Assembly (NCBI RefSeq): GCF_014843845.1
Contig: NZ_JHQS01000057.1
Location: 1-64,000 of the forward strand
Length of the DNA stretch: 64,000 bases
Direction: 5' to 3'
Source of the DNA: Mesorhizobium amorphae
GTDB lineage: Bacteria > Pseudomonadota > Alphaproteobacteria > Rhizobiales > Rhizobiaceae
Under the pieces are notes generated by a model that was given only the letters and a program-made list of their open reading frames with translations, was not told the DNA's origin and did no database searches. This document shows, piece by piece, positions 7,778-16,252 of the stretch (the first letter of the stretch is position 1; every line of letters starts with the position of its first letter). The position numbers were made by a program, and so were the translations under genes.

Positions 7778-9382
7778 TCATCGGTTTTGATGCAGGATCG
7801 TCTCGGCGGCGATGAAGCCCCATGTCATGTTGGGGCCGAGGGTCGTGCCGGCTCCTACGGCGCGGGTGCCGATGGGGTTGGCCATAGCCAGCCCGGCCGC
7901 ATAAAGACCGGGGATGATCGAGCCGTCCGGTCTCAACACCTGCGCTCGCTCATTGGTGCGGGCGCCGCCCTTGGTGCCGAGAATTGAGCGATTGATCGTC
8001 ATGCCGACATAGGGAGGCTTGTCGACAGGCTTCAGCCGGCCCTCGGGTCCATGCGCCTTGTATTCCTCCCAGCCGTTCTCACCGCGGCGGAAATCCGCGT
8101 CATGGCCCTTCGCGCAAAAATCATTCCAGCGGGCGATTGTCTCCTCGAGCGCCACCGCCGGCAGCCCGAGCTTGGCGGCAAGACCGCCGATCGTATCGGC
8201 CTTCTTGACCCAATCGCGCTCGTAGGAGGCGTACCAGCGGAAAGGCAGCGACGTTTTCAGGAAACGGTGATCGCCAATGAGATAGCAGGGCAGATTGACG
8301 GGCAAGCCATCCGGTCCGCGCGCATCGATCGCCTCGCCGATATTGAAGTCGTTTTCACTGACGAAGCGCTTTCCACCGCGATTGACCACGATCGAATGCG
8401 GCTCGGCCTGGAAGGTCATGGGCAAGCCGTGCGGCTGTCCTTGGTAGCGCGTCGGCAGGCAGGGATAGACGTTCGCCTGGTCCATGCGGTCCAATTGCGC
8501 GCCAACGGAAGCCGCGAGCTTCTGGCCGTCGCCCTCGTTGCTGCGCGGGCTGCCGATCCGGTCGAATGCACCGGGGAAATGGCGCATACACATATCGGCA
8601 TCCCATTCGAAGCCACCGGTGGCTATCAAGACGCCGCGCCGCGCGAGAATCTTCGTTCGTTGGCCGTCGCTCTCCACTTCCGCGCCGGTGACGCGAGAGT
8701 CCGGTTCCTGAAGCAGGTCGACGGCGCGCGTCCCCAGCCGAAAGGTGACGCCGGCATCGAGGCAGCCCCTGATGAGCCCGGTCATCAGCGCCGTGCCCTG
8801 CCCGCCGGAATTCGTCAGCCATCGCCAAAGAAGCCTCGGCCAGACCTTGAGCCCGGCCAGGATAGGGCGGTGATAAAGATCGAGGTCAACCACCTCCTGG
8901 TAAGTGAAGCTGTGCGGCAAGGTGGAGCGGCGCAGCCGGGCTGCGAACCTGCCAAGGATACGGCGGCTAAGTGGTCTGGGCGAGACCATGCGTCCGTAGA
9001 GCTTGCCGCCCGGCGCTTCGGCGAAGGGGTCCGGCTCGTTGACCAGGCGAAAATCGAGCGGCGTGTTGCCGGACAGGAAGCGCAGCATGTCCGGCGCGGC
9101 CCTGACGAAGGCGCTCCAGAGCGCGTCTTCCTTACCTGCCCAGCCCTCGGGCGCAACGTGGCGTAGATAGGTCAGCGCGTCTTCGCGGCTATCGGCAATG
9201 CCGGCCTCGGCCGCGGCGTGATTGGCGGGCACCCATACGCCGGCGCCTGACATGGCTGATGTGCCGCCCAGCCATTCGCTCTTTTCGATCACGAGAACCG
9301 TGAGACCGCCGTTGGCGGCCCTCAATGCCGCCGCGCAGGCCGCCGACCCCGAACCGATGACCAGAACGTCGAATTTATCCAT
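7778..9382 (-). CDS. FAD-dependent dehydrogenase, KstD/fumarate-reductase-like flavoprotein
   Basis: 534 residues, the usual length for ketosteroid-dehydrogenase/fumarate-reductase-type flavoproteins. FAD-binding GSGSAACAAALRAA lies at residues 10-23, and the second flavin contact, GLYAAGLAMANPIGTRAVGA then GTTLGPNMTWG, lies near the C-terminus. Such enzymes introduce or reduce C=C bonds next to a carbonyl. It faces away from the cupin operon across a 151-base gap holding the GTGTCGACAC operator at 9448, so it should belong to the GntR regulon. The substrate is unknown; steroid specificity is not implied. Confidence 0.85.
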   Translation of the reverse strand: MDKFDVLVIGSGSAACAAALRAANGGLTVLVIEKSEWLGGTSAMSGAGVWVPANHAAAEAGIADSREDALTYLRHVAPEGWAGKEDALWSAFVRAAPDMLRFLSGNTPLDFRLVNEPDPFAEAPGGKLYGRMVSPRPLSRRILGRFAARLRRSTLPHSFTYQEVVDLDLYHRPILAGLKVWPRLLWRWLTNSGGQGTALMTGLIRGCLDAGVTFRLGTRAVDLLQEPDSRVTGAEVESDGQRTKILARRGVLIATGGFEWDADMCMRHFPGAFDRIGSPRSNEGDGQKLAASVGAQLDRMDQANVYPCLPTRYQGQPHGLPMTFQAEPHSIVVNRGGKRFVSENDFNIGEAIDARGPDGLPVNLPCYLIGDHRFLKTSLPFRWYASYERDWVKKADTIGGLAAKLGLPAVALEETIARWNDFCAKGHDADFRRGENGWEEYKAHGPEGRLKPVDKPPYVGMTINRSILGTKGGARTNERAQVLRPDGSIIPGLYAAGLAMANPIGTRAVGAGTTLGPNMTWGFIAAETILHQNR

Positions 9383-9447
9383 TGGCGTTCCCCTGCTTTT
9401 TGTCGCCGCAACACTATAGGAGCAGGAAATTAAATCTGTCTACTATT

Positions 9448-9457
9448 GTGTCGACAC
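9448..9457. promoter_or_regulatory. GTGTCGACAC operator, copy 1
   Basis: Perfect 10-bp palindrome in context TTGTGTCGACACTTT, between the divergent flavoprotein gene and the cupin operon. It is one of four identical cores in the island and the probable binding site of the GntR protein at 21441. Confidence 0.75.
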
Positions 9458-9533
9458 TTTTTTGCCTATAGCTTCCCTGGAGGTCGGCAGCTTGTCGGCT
9501 CGACCCTCGCAGCTCCTTTCGACAGGTAGAACC

Positions 9534-10070
9534 ATGGACGATACCCGCCTTCCAACCGCCCCGTCCGGCATCCATATTTCCGGATCCGAAACGCGCGAAA
9601 GCTACTGGCAGCCGGTGCCGGCAAACGGCCATATCGACGTGGCGCTCGCGCCGCATATCGTCGGCATGGAGCACCCCTTCGGGCTGGGCACGCAATCGGT
9701 GGCGCCCGGCGGCTATGTGCGCGAACACACGCATGACCGCAACGAAGAGACGATCTACGTCATCGAAGGCCATGGCCGCGCCGTCATCGAAGGCAAGGAA
9801 TATCCGCTGGAACCGGACAGCGTGGTGTTCCTGCCGAAGAATGTCAGGCACATGTTCATCAACGATGGCGAGACGCGCCTGCGCTGGGTCTGGTTGATCG
9901 TGCCGAACGGGCTCGAGGACTTCTTTCGCCTTATCGGCAAGCCGCGCAAGCCGGGCGACCGCGTGCCGTCCAATTTCCCGCGCCCGGAAAACGTCCTGGA
10001 GATCGAGCGCAAGACGGTTTTCGGGGCAGACCTCGCCGACAAGTTCGATCCCCTGAAACAGAACCCCTGA
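9534..10070 (+). CDS. Cupin-domain protein
   Basis: 178 residues from the ATG at 9534. A single cupin barrel: motif 1 is GGYVREHTHDRNEETIYVIE, giving the His-x-His and Glu metal ligands, and motif 2 includes SVVFLPKNVRHMF with the third His. It may be a small metal-dependent isomerase or dioxygenase, or a ligand-sensing accessory protein. It is the first gene of a tight four-gene operon with the dehydrogenase, hydrolase and cobalamin protein that follow, downstream of operator copy 1. Confidence 0.8.
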   Translation: MDDTRLPTAPSGIHISGSETRESYWQPVPANGHIDVALAPHIVGMEHPFGLGTQSVAPGGYVREHTHDRNEETIYVIEGHGRAVIEGKEYPLEPDSVVFLPKNVRHMFINDGETRLRWVWLIVPNGLEDFFRLIGKPRKPGDRVPSNFPRPENVLEIERKTVFGADLADKFDPLKQNP

Positions 10071-10080
10071 AGAAGCCCCG

Positions 10081-10857
10081 ATGGTGACGCTCGGCCTCAT
10101 CGGCTTCGGCACGATCGCGCGCGAGATCGTCTCCGCTTTCCCACCGGACTCATGTCGCTGGGTAGCGCTAATGCGCGAAGGCGCCCGCCCCGCCCTGCCG
10201 GCAAATGTCAGCACTGTCACGCAGCTGGACGCGCTGATCGACGCGCGCCCAAGCGCGGTGGTGGAGGCGGCAGGCCAAGAGGCAGTGGCCGCCTACGTCC
10301 CCGCGCTTCTCGACGCCGGCATCCCAACCATCATCGCTTCGGTCGGCGCGCTCTCCGATCCGGTACTTGCCACCCGGTTGACCGATGCTTCACGCAACGG
10401 CGGCGCGCGCTTGGTCCTGCCATCAGGCGCGTTGGGCGGCCTCGACTACATCAGGGCAATAGCCGCCCTTCCCGATGCGCGGGTGCGCTATACCTCGCGC
10501 AAACCGCCGGCAGCCTGGGCAGCGGAGCTAACTTCAGCCGGCCTTTCGGCCGGCGATGGCGCCATAACCCTCTTCGAGGGTACGCCAGCCGAAGCAGCAA
10601 AACTCTATCCGAAAAACCTCAACGCCGCCTTCGCCGTGGCGCTCGCTGCAGGCATCGACAAGGTCTCGGTGAGCGTGGTTGCCGATCCGAAAGCTGCCGG
10701 CAACACGCATGAAATTGAGGTCGAGAGCACCGCTGGCACCGCCTCCTTCCGCCTCATCAACGCGCCCTCGCCCAACAATCCGAAAACCTCGATGCTCACG
10801 GCGCTCAGTCTCGTAGCGGCCCTTGGCGAGTTGCTCGATAGGGAAGGGCCTCGCTGA
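10081..10857 (+). CDS. Aspartate-dehydrogenase-like NAD(P)-dependent oxidoreductase
   Basis: 258 residues. The Rossmann motif GLIGFGTIAREI is at residues 4-15, and the C-terminal block VVADPKAAGNTHEIEVESTA is characteristic of the aspartate dehydrogenase (NadX) family. The family catalyses reversible oxidative deamination of L-aspartate to iminoaspartate/oxaloacetate. Here no NAD-biosynthesis gene is near, so it more likely deaminates, or reduces the imine of, a catabolic intermediate. The gene overlaps the next by one base (TGATG), consistent with translational coupling. Confidence 0.8.
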   Translation: MVTLGLIGFGTIAREIVSAFPPDSCRWVALMREGARPALPANVSTVTQLDALIDARPSAVVEAAGQEAVAAYVPALLDAGIPTIIASVGALSDPVLATRLTDASRNGGARLVLPSGALGGLDYIRAIAALPDARVRYTSRKPPAAWAAELTSAGLSAGDGAITLFEGTPAEAAKLYPKNLNAAFAVALAAGIDKVSVSVVADPKAAGNTHEIEVESTAGTASFRLINAPSPNNPKTSMLTALSLVAALGELLDREGPR

Positions 10858-11669
10858 TGCCCTTCTTCACCGCCGCCGATGGCTGCCGCATCCACTACGA
10901 GACGTTCGGCAGCGCTGGCCCGCGCCTCATCCTCATCCCGGGGCTCGGCGGTGACGGAAGATTCTGGGCTGGCGTGGTGCGCCTGCTCGAGACCGACCAT
11001 CGCATCATCGTCACCGACCATCGCGGCGCCGGTCGCAGCGATCGCCCGGAAAGCCCCTGCTCCATTCCCCTGATCGCCAGCGACATTGCCGGGCTGCTGG
11101 CGCAGACGGGCGGTTCCGCACACATTGTCGGGCATTCCACCGGCGGCGCCATCGCGCAGGTGCTGGCGCTCGATCATGCGGAACTCGGCCTGAGCTACAC
11201 GATCAGCAGTTCCTGGGCGCGAGCCGACGCCCGTTTCCGCACGCTCTTCAGCGCCCGCGCCGAACTGCTGGAGGCCGGCATGGCCGAAACCTACCAGCGC
11301 CTTGGCAATGTGCTCTGCCACGAACCGTCCTACCTCGAAACGCATGCCGGACAGCTCGAGGCAGCCGTCGCCGCCGCCGCTCATAGCCTGGCTCCGCTCA
11401 CGGTCACCGCCGCACGCGTCCGCATGCTGCTCGACCACGATCGCCTTGACGACCTGCCGCGTATCGACGCCCCGGTTCAGGTGATTGCGGCCACCGGCGA
11501 TATCCTGACGCCACCCGCCCTTTCACAGGCGATAGCCGCTGCGATACCGGGTGCGGGATTTGTCCCTGTTGCCGGCGCGCATTTTCATCCGCTCGCCGAC
11601 CCCGAGGGTTTTGCCACCATCATTCGCCGTTTCATTCCCGAAGCTCACCTAGACCGCATAGCATCATGA
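10857..11669 (+). CDS. Alpha/beta hydrolase
   Basis: 270 residues. An alpha/beta-hydrolase fold with the oxyanion region IPGLGGDGRFW, the DHRGAGRSDRP strand, nucleophile elbow GHSTGG (Ser in HIVGHSTGGAIAQ) and a terminal His in VAGAHFHPLADP. It resembles enol-lactone/ester hydrolases of the PcaD/3-oxoadipate enol-lactonase kind. It overlaps the next gene by 4 bases (ATGA). The substrate is probably an ester, lactone or amide formed in the pathway. Confidence 0.85.
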   Translation: MPFFTAADGCRIHYETFGSAGPRLILIPGLGGDGRFWAGVVRLLETDHRIIVTDHRGAGRSDRPESPCSIPLIASDIAGLLAQTGGSAHIVGHSTGGAIAQVLALDHAELGLSYTISSSWARADARFRTLFSARAELLEAGMAETYQRLGNVLCHEPSYLETHAGQLEAAVAAAAHSLAPLTVTAARVRMLLDHDRLDDLPRIDAPVQVIAATGDILTPPALSQAIAAAIPGAGFVPVAGAHFHPLADPEGFATIIRRFIPEAHLDRIAS

Positions 11670-13405
11670 TCGCTGACCTCAGCCCCGCTCTCATCGACCC
11701 GCGCCTCAAGCCTGGCGCCGAACTCCTTGCTGATGGGCGCGGGATGGCGCGCGACTGGCGCCTCGGCGGCTGCCGCTTCCTCGCCGAGACCGGAATGCCG
11801 TCCGAGGCCGCATGGAAGCGCAAGGCAGTGGCCGAAAAGCGTGTCATGCAGCACGCCCATATCGGCTTTAGAAGCGTCGACCGCACCGTGGCAGCGATCG
11901 GCGAGGTGCATGAGCAATGCCGCAAGGCTGGGGTGACGGTCGACCGTTTCGGCATCACCCTCGACTGGTCGATGGGATATCCGCAGGCCATGCGCGCCAA
12001 GGCCGCGCGCGGCACCGGGATCGTGCTCACCGGTCCCGAGGATTTCGCGCGCATCACCAACGCCGCGCCCGCTGCTGCTCATTTCGGCGACTTCATGCTC
12101 GGCCTGCCGGGCGCGGTGGAAAACACCCGCGCCGCGATCGCCGCCGGGGCAACGGCCATCGGCAATCTGGGACAGTATTTCACCTTCCGGCTGCCCTATT
12201 GGGACGATGACGTGGCAACCACCGAAGCGACCGTCACCGCGCTCGGCCTGATTGCCGCGCAGGATGCCGAAATCCTCGTCCATTCCAACCTCGACGACGG
12301 ATTCGCCGGGCTGTTCATCGACATGGCTTGCGCGCTCGGCATGGTGCTAGTCGAAAAGCACATCGTCGAGGACCTGATCGGCGCGCGGCTCGGCCATTGC
12401 TACGGCCACCATTTTAGCGATCCGCTTTCGCGCACCGCCTTCCATGCCGCGCTGGTGCGGGTCAGCGACACGCCAGGCACCATGATCTTCGGCAACACCG
12501 TCTCCTACCAGTCGACCGCGGCAGGCAATTACGCAAGCCTGGCGAGTTATCTCCTGGCCGACATACTCGCCGTTGGGCGATGGCCCTCCGGCCATGCGAT
12601 CAATCCGGTGCCGGTGACCGAGAACCAGCGCATTCCCGATGTCGACGAGATCATCGACGCGCAGACCTTCGCGCACCGGCTCACGCTGAACGCACCGTTC
12701 TACGACCCCGTCTTCGACTGGGCCAAGGTGGAGGCGATGGCCGATGTGCTGGTCGAAGGCGGGCGCCGCTTTGCCGATGCCGTCATGAAGGGGCTGGCCG
12801 AGCGGGGGGTGGATACCGAAGACCCGGCCGCGCTGATGCTCGCCATCCGCCGCATGGGGCCGAAGCGCATGGAGGCGCTGTTCGGTCCGGGCGCGGACGG
12901 CATGCGCGGGCGAACGCCCTTGATCCATGCCGAATGGGCCCGCGAACTCAACCACAAGGCCGCAGCCTGGGCCTCGATACAGAAACCGCTGGCAAGGCAA
13001 GAACCCCTGACCGTCTGCATCGGCACGACCGACGTCCATGAGCACGGCAAATATCTCGTCGAGCAGGCACTGGCGGGACTGGGCATTGCCGTCGCCGATG
13101 CCGGCGTGGCCGTCGACCCGGAAGCGCTCGTCGCCCATGCGGCGGAGACCAGGGCGAATGCCGTCGCCATCAGCACCTACAACGGCGTGGCGCTTCGCTA
13201 CGCACAGGCGGTGAAGGCAGCGATGGCGGCGCGCGGACTCGTCCTGCCGGTGCTCATCGGCGGACGACTGAACGAAGTGCCCAAGGAGTCCAATTCGGAC
13301 CTGCCGGTCGACGTGACCAAGGACATTGCGGACCTTGGCTGCCTGCCCTGCGCCGATCTCGACGAGATGCTGCGCGCCCTGCGTTCCATCCGGCCTGTTG
13401 CCTGA
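11666..13405 (+). CDS. Cobalamin-binding protein, glutamate-mutase-E-like
   Basis: 579 residues. The C-terminal ~130 residues form a B12-binding Rossmann domain: DVHEHG (about residues 455-460) matches the DxHxxG motif whose His replaces dimethylbenzimidazole, followed by AISTYNG and IGGRL. The large N-terminal part (AHIGFRSVDRTVAAIGEVHE, then GATAIGNLGQYFTF) resembles the TIM barrel of methylaspartate/glutamate mutase epsilon subunits. Barrel and B12 domain are thus on one chain, unlike two-subunit glutamate mutase. It is probably a carbon-skeleton mutase or related radical B12 enzyme. No B12 riboswitch is visible upstream. Confidence 0.7.
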   Translation: MIADLSPALIDPRLKPGAELLADGRGMARDWRLGGCRFLAETGMPSEAAWKRKAVAEKRVMQHAHIGFRSVDRTVAAIGEVHEQCRKAGVTVDRFGITLDWSMGYPQAMRAKAARGTGIVLTGPEDFARITNAAPAAAHFGDFMLGLPGAVENTRAAIAAGATAIGNLGQYFTFRLPYWDDDVATTEATVTALGLIAAQDAEILVHSNLDDGFAGLFIDMACALGMVLVEKHIVEDLIGARLGHCYGHHFSDPLSRTAFHAALVRVSDTPGTMIFGNTVSYQSTAAGNYASLASYLLADILAVGRWPSGHAINPVPVTENQRIPDVDEIIDAQTFAHRLTLNAPFYDPVFDWAKVEAMADVLVEGGRRFADAVMKGLAERGVDTEDPAALMLAIRRMGPKRMEALFGPGADGMRGRTPLIHAEWARELNHKAAAWASIQKPLARQEPLTVCIGTTDVHEHGKYLVEQALAGLGIAVADAGVAVDPEALVAHAAETRANAVAISTYNGVALRYAQAVKAAMAARGLVLPVLIGGRLNEVPKESNSDLPVDVTKDIADLGCLPCADLDEMLRALRSIRPVA

Positions 13406-13443
13406 AGCGGCAGGCTTCGTTTTCCGCCACGACAGGCGCGCCC

Positions 13444-14190
13444 TCACCAGGCGGTCATGCCGCCGTCGACTGTCAGGATCGAGCCAGTGGCGAAAGAGGA
13501 TTCGTCGCTGGCGAGCCACAGGATTGCATTTGCGATTTCAATCGGTTGCGCGACGCGATTCATCGGCGAACGTGCGTTCAATGCCGCGACAAACCCCTGA
13601 GGATCGGGATGAGTTTCCAGCATGCTTTCGAAATAGCTCGACCAGGTCACACCCGGCGCCACGGCATTGACGCGGATCTTGTCTGCAACATGGTCAAGCG
13701 CCATGGCACGCGTCAGCGCCGCGACGCCGCCCTTGGAGGCGACATAGGCCGCCCGATCGGCAAGTCCGACATGGGCCACGTTGGAAGCGGTGTTCACGAT
13801 CACCCCGCCGCCACCCGCGGTCATGACGGGAATGACATATTTGGAGCAGAGAAAGACGCCCTTGAGGTTCACGGCCATGAGCGCGTCCCAATCCGCCGCC
13901 GCAGTGGTGACAACCGAACCGCGTATGCCGTAACCGGCATTGTTGACCAGAATGTCCACCCGACCGAATGCCTCTCGCGCGCGGCGCACCATCGTCGCCA
14001 CGGAGGCTTCGTCCGAGACGTCCGCCTCAGAGGCCAGCGCTCCGGTCCTGCCGGCCACCTCGCTGGCCCGCGCGCCGTCGCGGTCGACGACCAGAACGCG
14101 CGCGCCCTCCTTCGCAAACAGTTCCGCGACGGCGGCCCCGATACCAGCGCCGGCTCCGGTCACGACGGCTGCTTTGCCCTTCAAACGCAT
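13444..14190 (-). CDS. Short-chain dehydrogenase/reductase
   Basis: 248 residues from the ATG at 14190 (MRLKGKAAVVTGAGAGIGAA). The longer open frame upstream runs through the operator and is not used. Classical SDR features: TGAGAGIG cofactor motif, NNAG, the catalytic Ser in NTASN, and YVASK (Tyr/Lys). It ends GSILTVDGGMTAW, typical of FabG-like alcohol/3-oxoacyl reductases. It is transcribed away from the oxoacid dehydrogenase operon, with operator copy 2 between them. Confidence 0.9.
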   Translation of the reverse strand: MRLKGKAAVVTGAGAGIGAAVAELFAKEGARVLVVDRDGARASEVAGRTGALASEADVSDEASVATMVRRAREAFGRVDILVNNAGYGIRGSVVTTAAADWDALMAVNLKGVFLCSKYVIPVMTAGGGGVIVNTASNVAHVGLADRAAYVASKGGVAALTRAMALDHVADKIRVNAVAPGVTWSSYFESMLETHPDPQGFVAALNARSPMNRVAQPIEIANAILWLASDESSFATGSILTVDGGMTAW

Positions 14191-14243
14191 GATCGATCCC
14201 TTTTTCAAAAACTTGTTTTGCCCTATTTTGCAGAAGCGCTTGC

Positions 14244-14259
14244 AAAGTGTCGACACTTT
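14244..14259. promoter_or_regulatory. GTGTCGACAC operator, copy 2 (16-bp palindrome)
   Basis: AAAGTGTCGACACTTT is a perfect 16-bp palindrome, the longest of the four copies. It sits between the divergent SDR gene (start 14190) and the E1-alpha gene (start 14294). Confidence 0.8.
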
Positions 14260-14293
14260 TGTATTTAATTTCGGCACGAACTCGGGGATATCA

Positions 14294-15265
14294 GTGAAAA
14301 ACACTCCTTCCGTCGAACAACATCTGGAAATCTATCGCCGGATGCTGCTGGTGCGGCATCTGGAAGAGAGCCTTGGTGCGCTTCACAAGGAAGGACGCAC
14401 GCGCGGTCCGATCCATCGCTGCGATGGCCAGGAAGCCGTCGGTGTCGCCGCGACCGCCGTGCTGGAGACGGGCGACAAGGTCGCCACCACCCATCGTGGC
14501 CACGCGGTCTATATCGGCAAGGGCATGGCCGTGCACCCGGTGGTGGCCGAGATCTTCGGACGGGCTACCGGTGCCTGTGGCGGGCGCGCCGGCCACATGC
14601 TGGTGGCCGATGCCGAAAAGGGCGTGATCGGCGGCAACGCGATAGTCGGCGCGGGCATTCCTGCCGCCACCGGCATGGCGCTGTCCATGCAGATCCTGGG
14701 CACCGGCAATGTCGCCATGTGCGTCTTCGGCGACGGCGCCGCGCAGACCGGCATTTGCCACGAGGCCATGAACATGGCCGGGCTGTGGAAGCTGCCTGTC
14801 GTTTTCGTGCTCGAACACAACCAGTTCGGCCTGACCGTTCCCTCCGAGGTCCAGTCGCCGGTCGAGGATCTGTCGATCCGCGCCGCCGGCTATGCGATGC
14901 CGGCCGAGATCGTCGACGGCAATGACGCGGTGGCCGTCTATCGCGCCGTCTCGACCATGGTTGAGCGTGCCCGGCGTGGCGAGGGTCCCGGCATGGTCGA
15001 ATGCAAGACCTACCGCGTCGAGGGTTTTTCCACCTCCGACATGGGTGGCTACCAGAAGCCGGAGGACATCGCGGCCTGGAAGGCGCGCGATCCGCTGATC
15101 GTCTCGCGCAAGGCGCTTTTGGGCGAAGTCGGCGAGGCGCAGCTCGCCGGGATCGAGGCGGCGGCCAAGGCTGAGGTAGACGAGGCATTCGAGGCCGCCC
15201 TCTCTGACCCGATGCCCGAATTCTCGCTCGACGAAGCCTGCAACCCCTACAGCGAGGCGCACTGA
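14294..15265 (+). CDS. 2-oxoacid/acetoin dehydrogenase E1 component, alpha subunit
   Basis: 323 residues from a GTG at 14294, preceded by CTCGGGGA; the open frame extends far upstream across the operator, so this start is chosen from the ribosome site and family length. The thiamine-diphosphate motif GDGAAQTGICHEAMNMAG is complete, and HRGHAVYIGKG plus the phosphorylation-loop-like region match PdhA/AcoA. With the next two genes it makes a dehydrogenase complex that oxidatively decarboxylates a 2-oxo compound to an acyl-CoA. No E3 gene is present nearby, so a shared lipoamide dehydrogenase must be used. Confidence 0.9.
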   Translation: MKNTPSVEQHLEIYRRMLLVRHLEESLGALHKEGRTRGPIHRCDGQEAVGVAATAVLETGDKVATTHRGHAVYIGKGMAVHPVVAEIFGRATGACGGRAGHMLVADAEKGVIGGNAIVGAGIPAATGMALSMQILGTGNVAMCVFGDGAAQTGICHEAMNMAGLWKLPVVFVLEHNQFGLTVPSEVQSPVEDLSIRAAGYAMPAEIVDGNDAVAVYRAVSTMVERARRGEGPGMVECKTYRVEGFSTSDMGGYQKPEDIAAWKARDPLIVSRKALLGEVGEAQLAGIEAAAKAEVDEAFEAALSDPMPEFSLDEACNPYSEAH

Positions 15266-15266
15266 C

Positions 15267-16241
15267 ATGGCCATGATGCGGTATGCCGAAGCACTCAATG
15301 CGGCACTGCGCGAAGAGATGCAGGCCGACCCCTCCGTCTTCCTCTTCGGCGAGGACATCGGCCGCTATGGCGGCGTCTTCAAGGTGACGAAAGGGCTGAT
15401 GGAGGAATTCGGCGAAACGCGGGTGCGTGACACGCCAATCTCCGAACAGGCGCTGACCGCCATGGCCGTGACCGCCGCTATGACCGGCACGCGGCCGGTG
15501 CTGGAAATCATGTATGCGGATTTCGTGCCGCTGACACTCGATGCGCTGGTCAACCAGGCCTCGATCTACAACTACATCTGGAACGGCCAGGTGAAGATGC
15601 CATTCGTGCTGCGGACGCAAGGCGGCGGCGGCGCTGGTGCCGGCGCGCAGCACTCCAAGGCGCTCGATTCCATGCTTGCCCACATACCCGGAATCAAGGT
15701 GGTCGCGCCTTCGACGCCCGCAGATGCCAAAGGCATGCTGAAGGCCGCGATCCGTGACGACCAGCCGGTGGTCTTCCTGGAGCACAAGCTGCTCTACAAC
15801 ACCCGCGGCGAAGTGCCGGACGGCGATGAGACGGTGCCGCTCGGCAAGGCCGCGACCATGCGCGAGGGCAGCGACATTTCGATCTTCGCCACGTCAAAGA
15901 TGGTGGTGGAGGCGTTGAAAGCTGCCGACCTTCTCGCGGCCGATGGCGTTTCGGCCGAAATCGTCGATCTCCGGTCGCTGCGCCCACTCGATGTCAACGC
16001 CATCGTTGCCTCGATCTCGAAAACGCACCATGCCGTGGTGGTCAACGAGGGTTGGCGCTTCTGCGGCTACGCCGCCGAGCTTTCGGCAACGATCATGGAC
16101 CACGCCTTCGACGAACTCGACGCGCCGGTCGCGCGCGCCACCTTGCCGGACATGCCGATCCCCTATTCCGAACCGCTGGAAACGGCGATGCTGCCAAGTG
16201 CCGAGAAGATCCGCACTGCCGCGCTGAAGACGCTGAAGTGA
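15267..16241 (+). CDS. 2-oxoacid/acetoin dehydrogenase E1 component, beta subunit
   Basis: 324 residues, starting one base after the alpha-subunit stop. The transketolase-type pyrimidine domain comes first (FLFGEDIGRYGGVFKVTKGL, then VRDTPISEQALTAMAVTAAM), followed by the C-terminal domain (VVEALKAADLLAADGVSAEI, then VDLRSLRPLD). It pairs with the alpha subunit in an a2b2 E1. The closest family resemblance is AcoB/PdhB of acetoin- or branched-chain-type complexes; substrate specificity cannot be read from sequence. Confidence 0.92.
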   Translation: MAMMRYAEALNAALREEMQADPSVFLFGEDIGRYGGVFKVTKGLMEEFGETRVRDTPISEQALTAMAVTAAMTGTRPVLEIMYADFVPLTLDALVNQASIYNYIWNGQVKMPFVLRTQGGGGAGAGAQHSKALDSMLAHIPGIKVVAPSTPADAKGMLKAAIRDDQPVVFLEHKLLYNTRGEVPDGDETVPLGKAATMREGSDISIFATSKMVVEALKAADLLAADGVSAEIVDLRSLRPLDVNAIVASISKTHHAVVVNEGWRFCGYAAELSATIMDHAFDELDAPVARATLPDMPIPYSEPLETAMLPSAEKIRTAALKTLK

Positions 16242-16252
16242 CGGAGGCGGCG

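Noticed and set aside
8051..9166. 371-aa plus-strand ORF
   Set aside because: Antisense to the flavoprotein gene, whose motifs are complete; the plus frame has no recognisable fold.
11600..11700. Cobalamin riboswitch for the B12-binding protein
   Set aside because: The gene overlaps the previous one by 4 bases and no long structured leader exists; nor is one visible before the cupin gene.
12347..13519. 390-aa minus-strand ORF over the B12 protein
   Set aside because: Shadow with His/Arg-rich composition; the plus strand carries the DVHEHG motif and is operon-coupled.
13940..14293. N-terminal extension of the E1-alpha frame
   Set aside because: It runs antisense through the SDR gene and the operator; the GTG at 14294 has a ribosome site and gives normal length.
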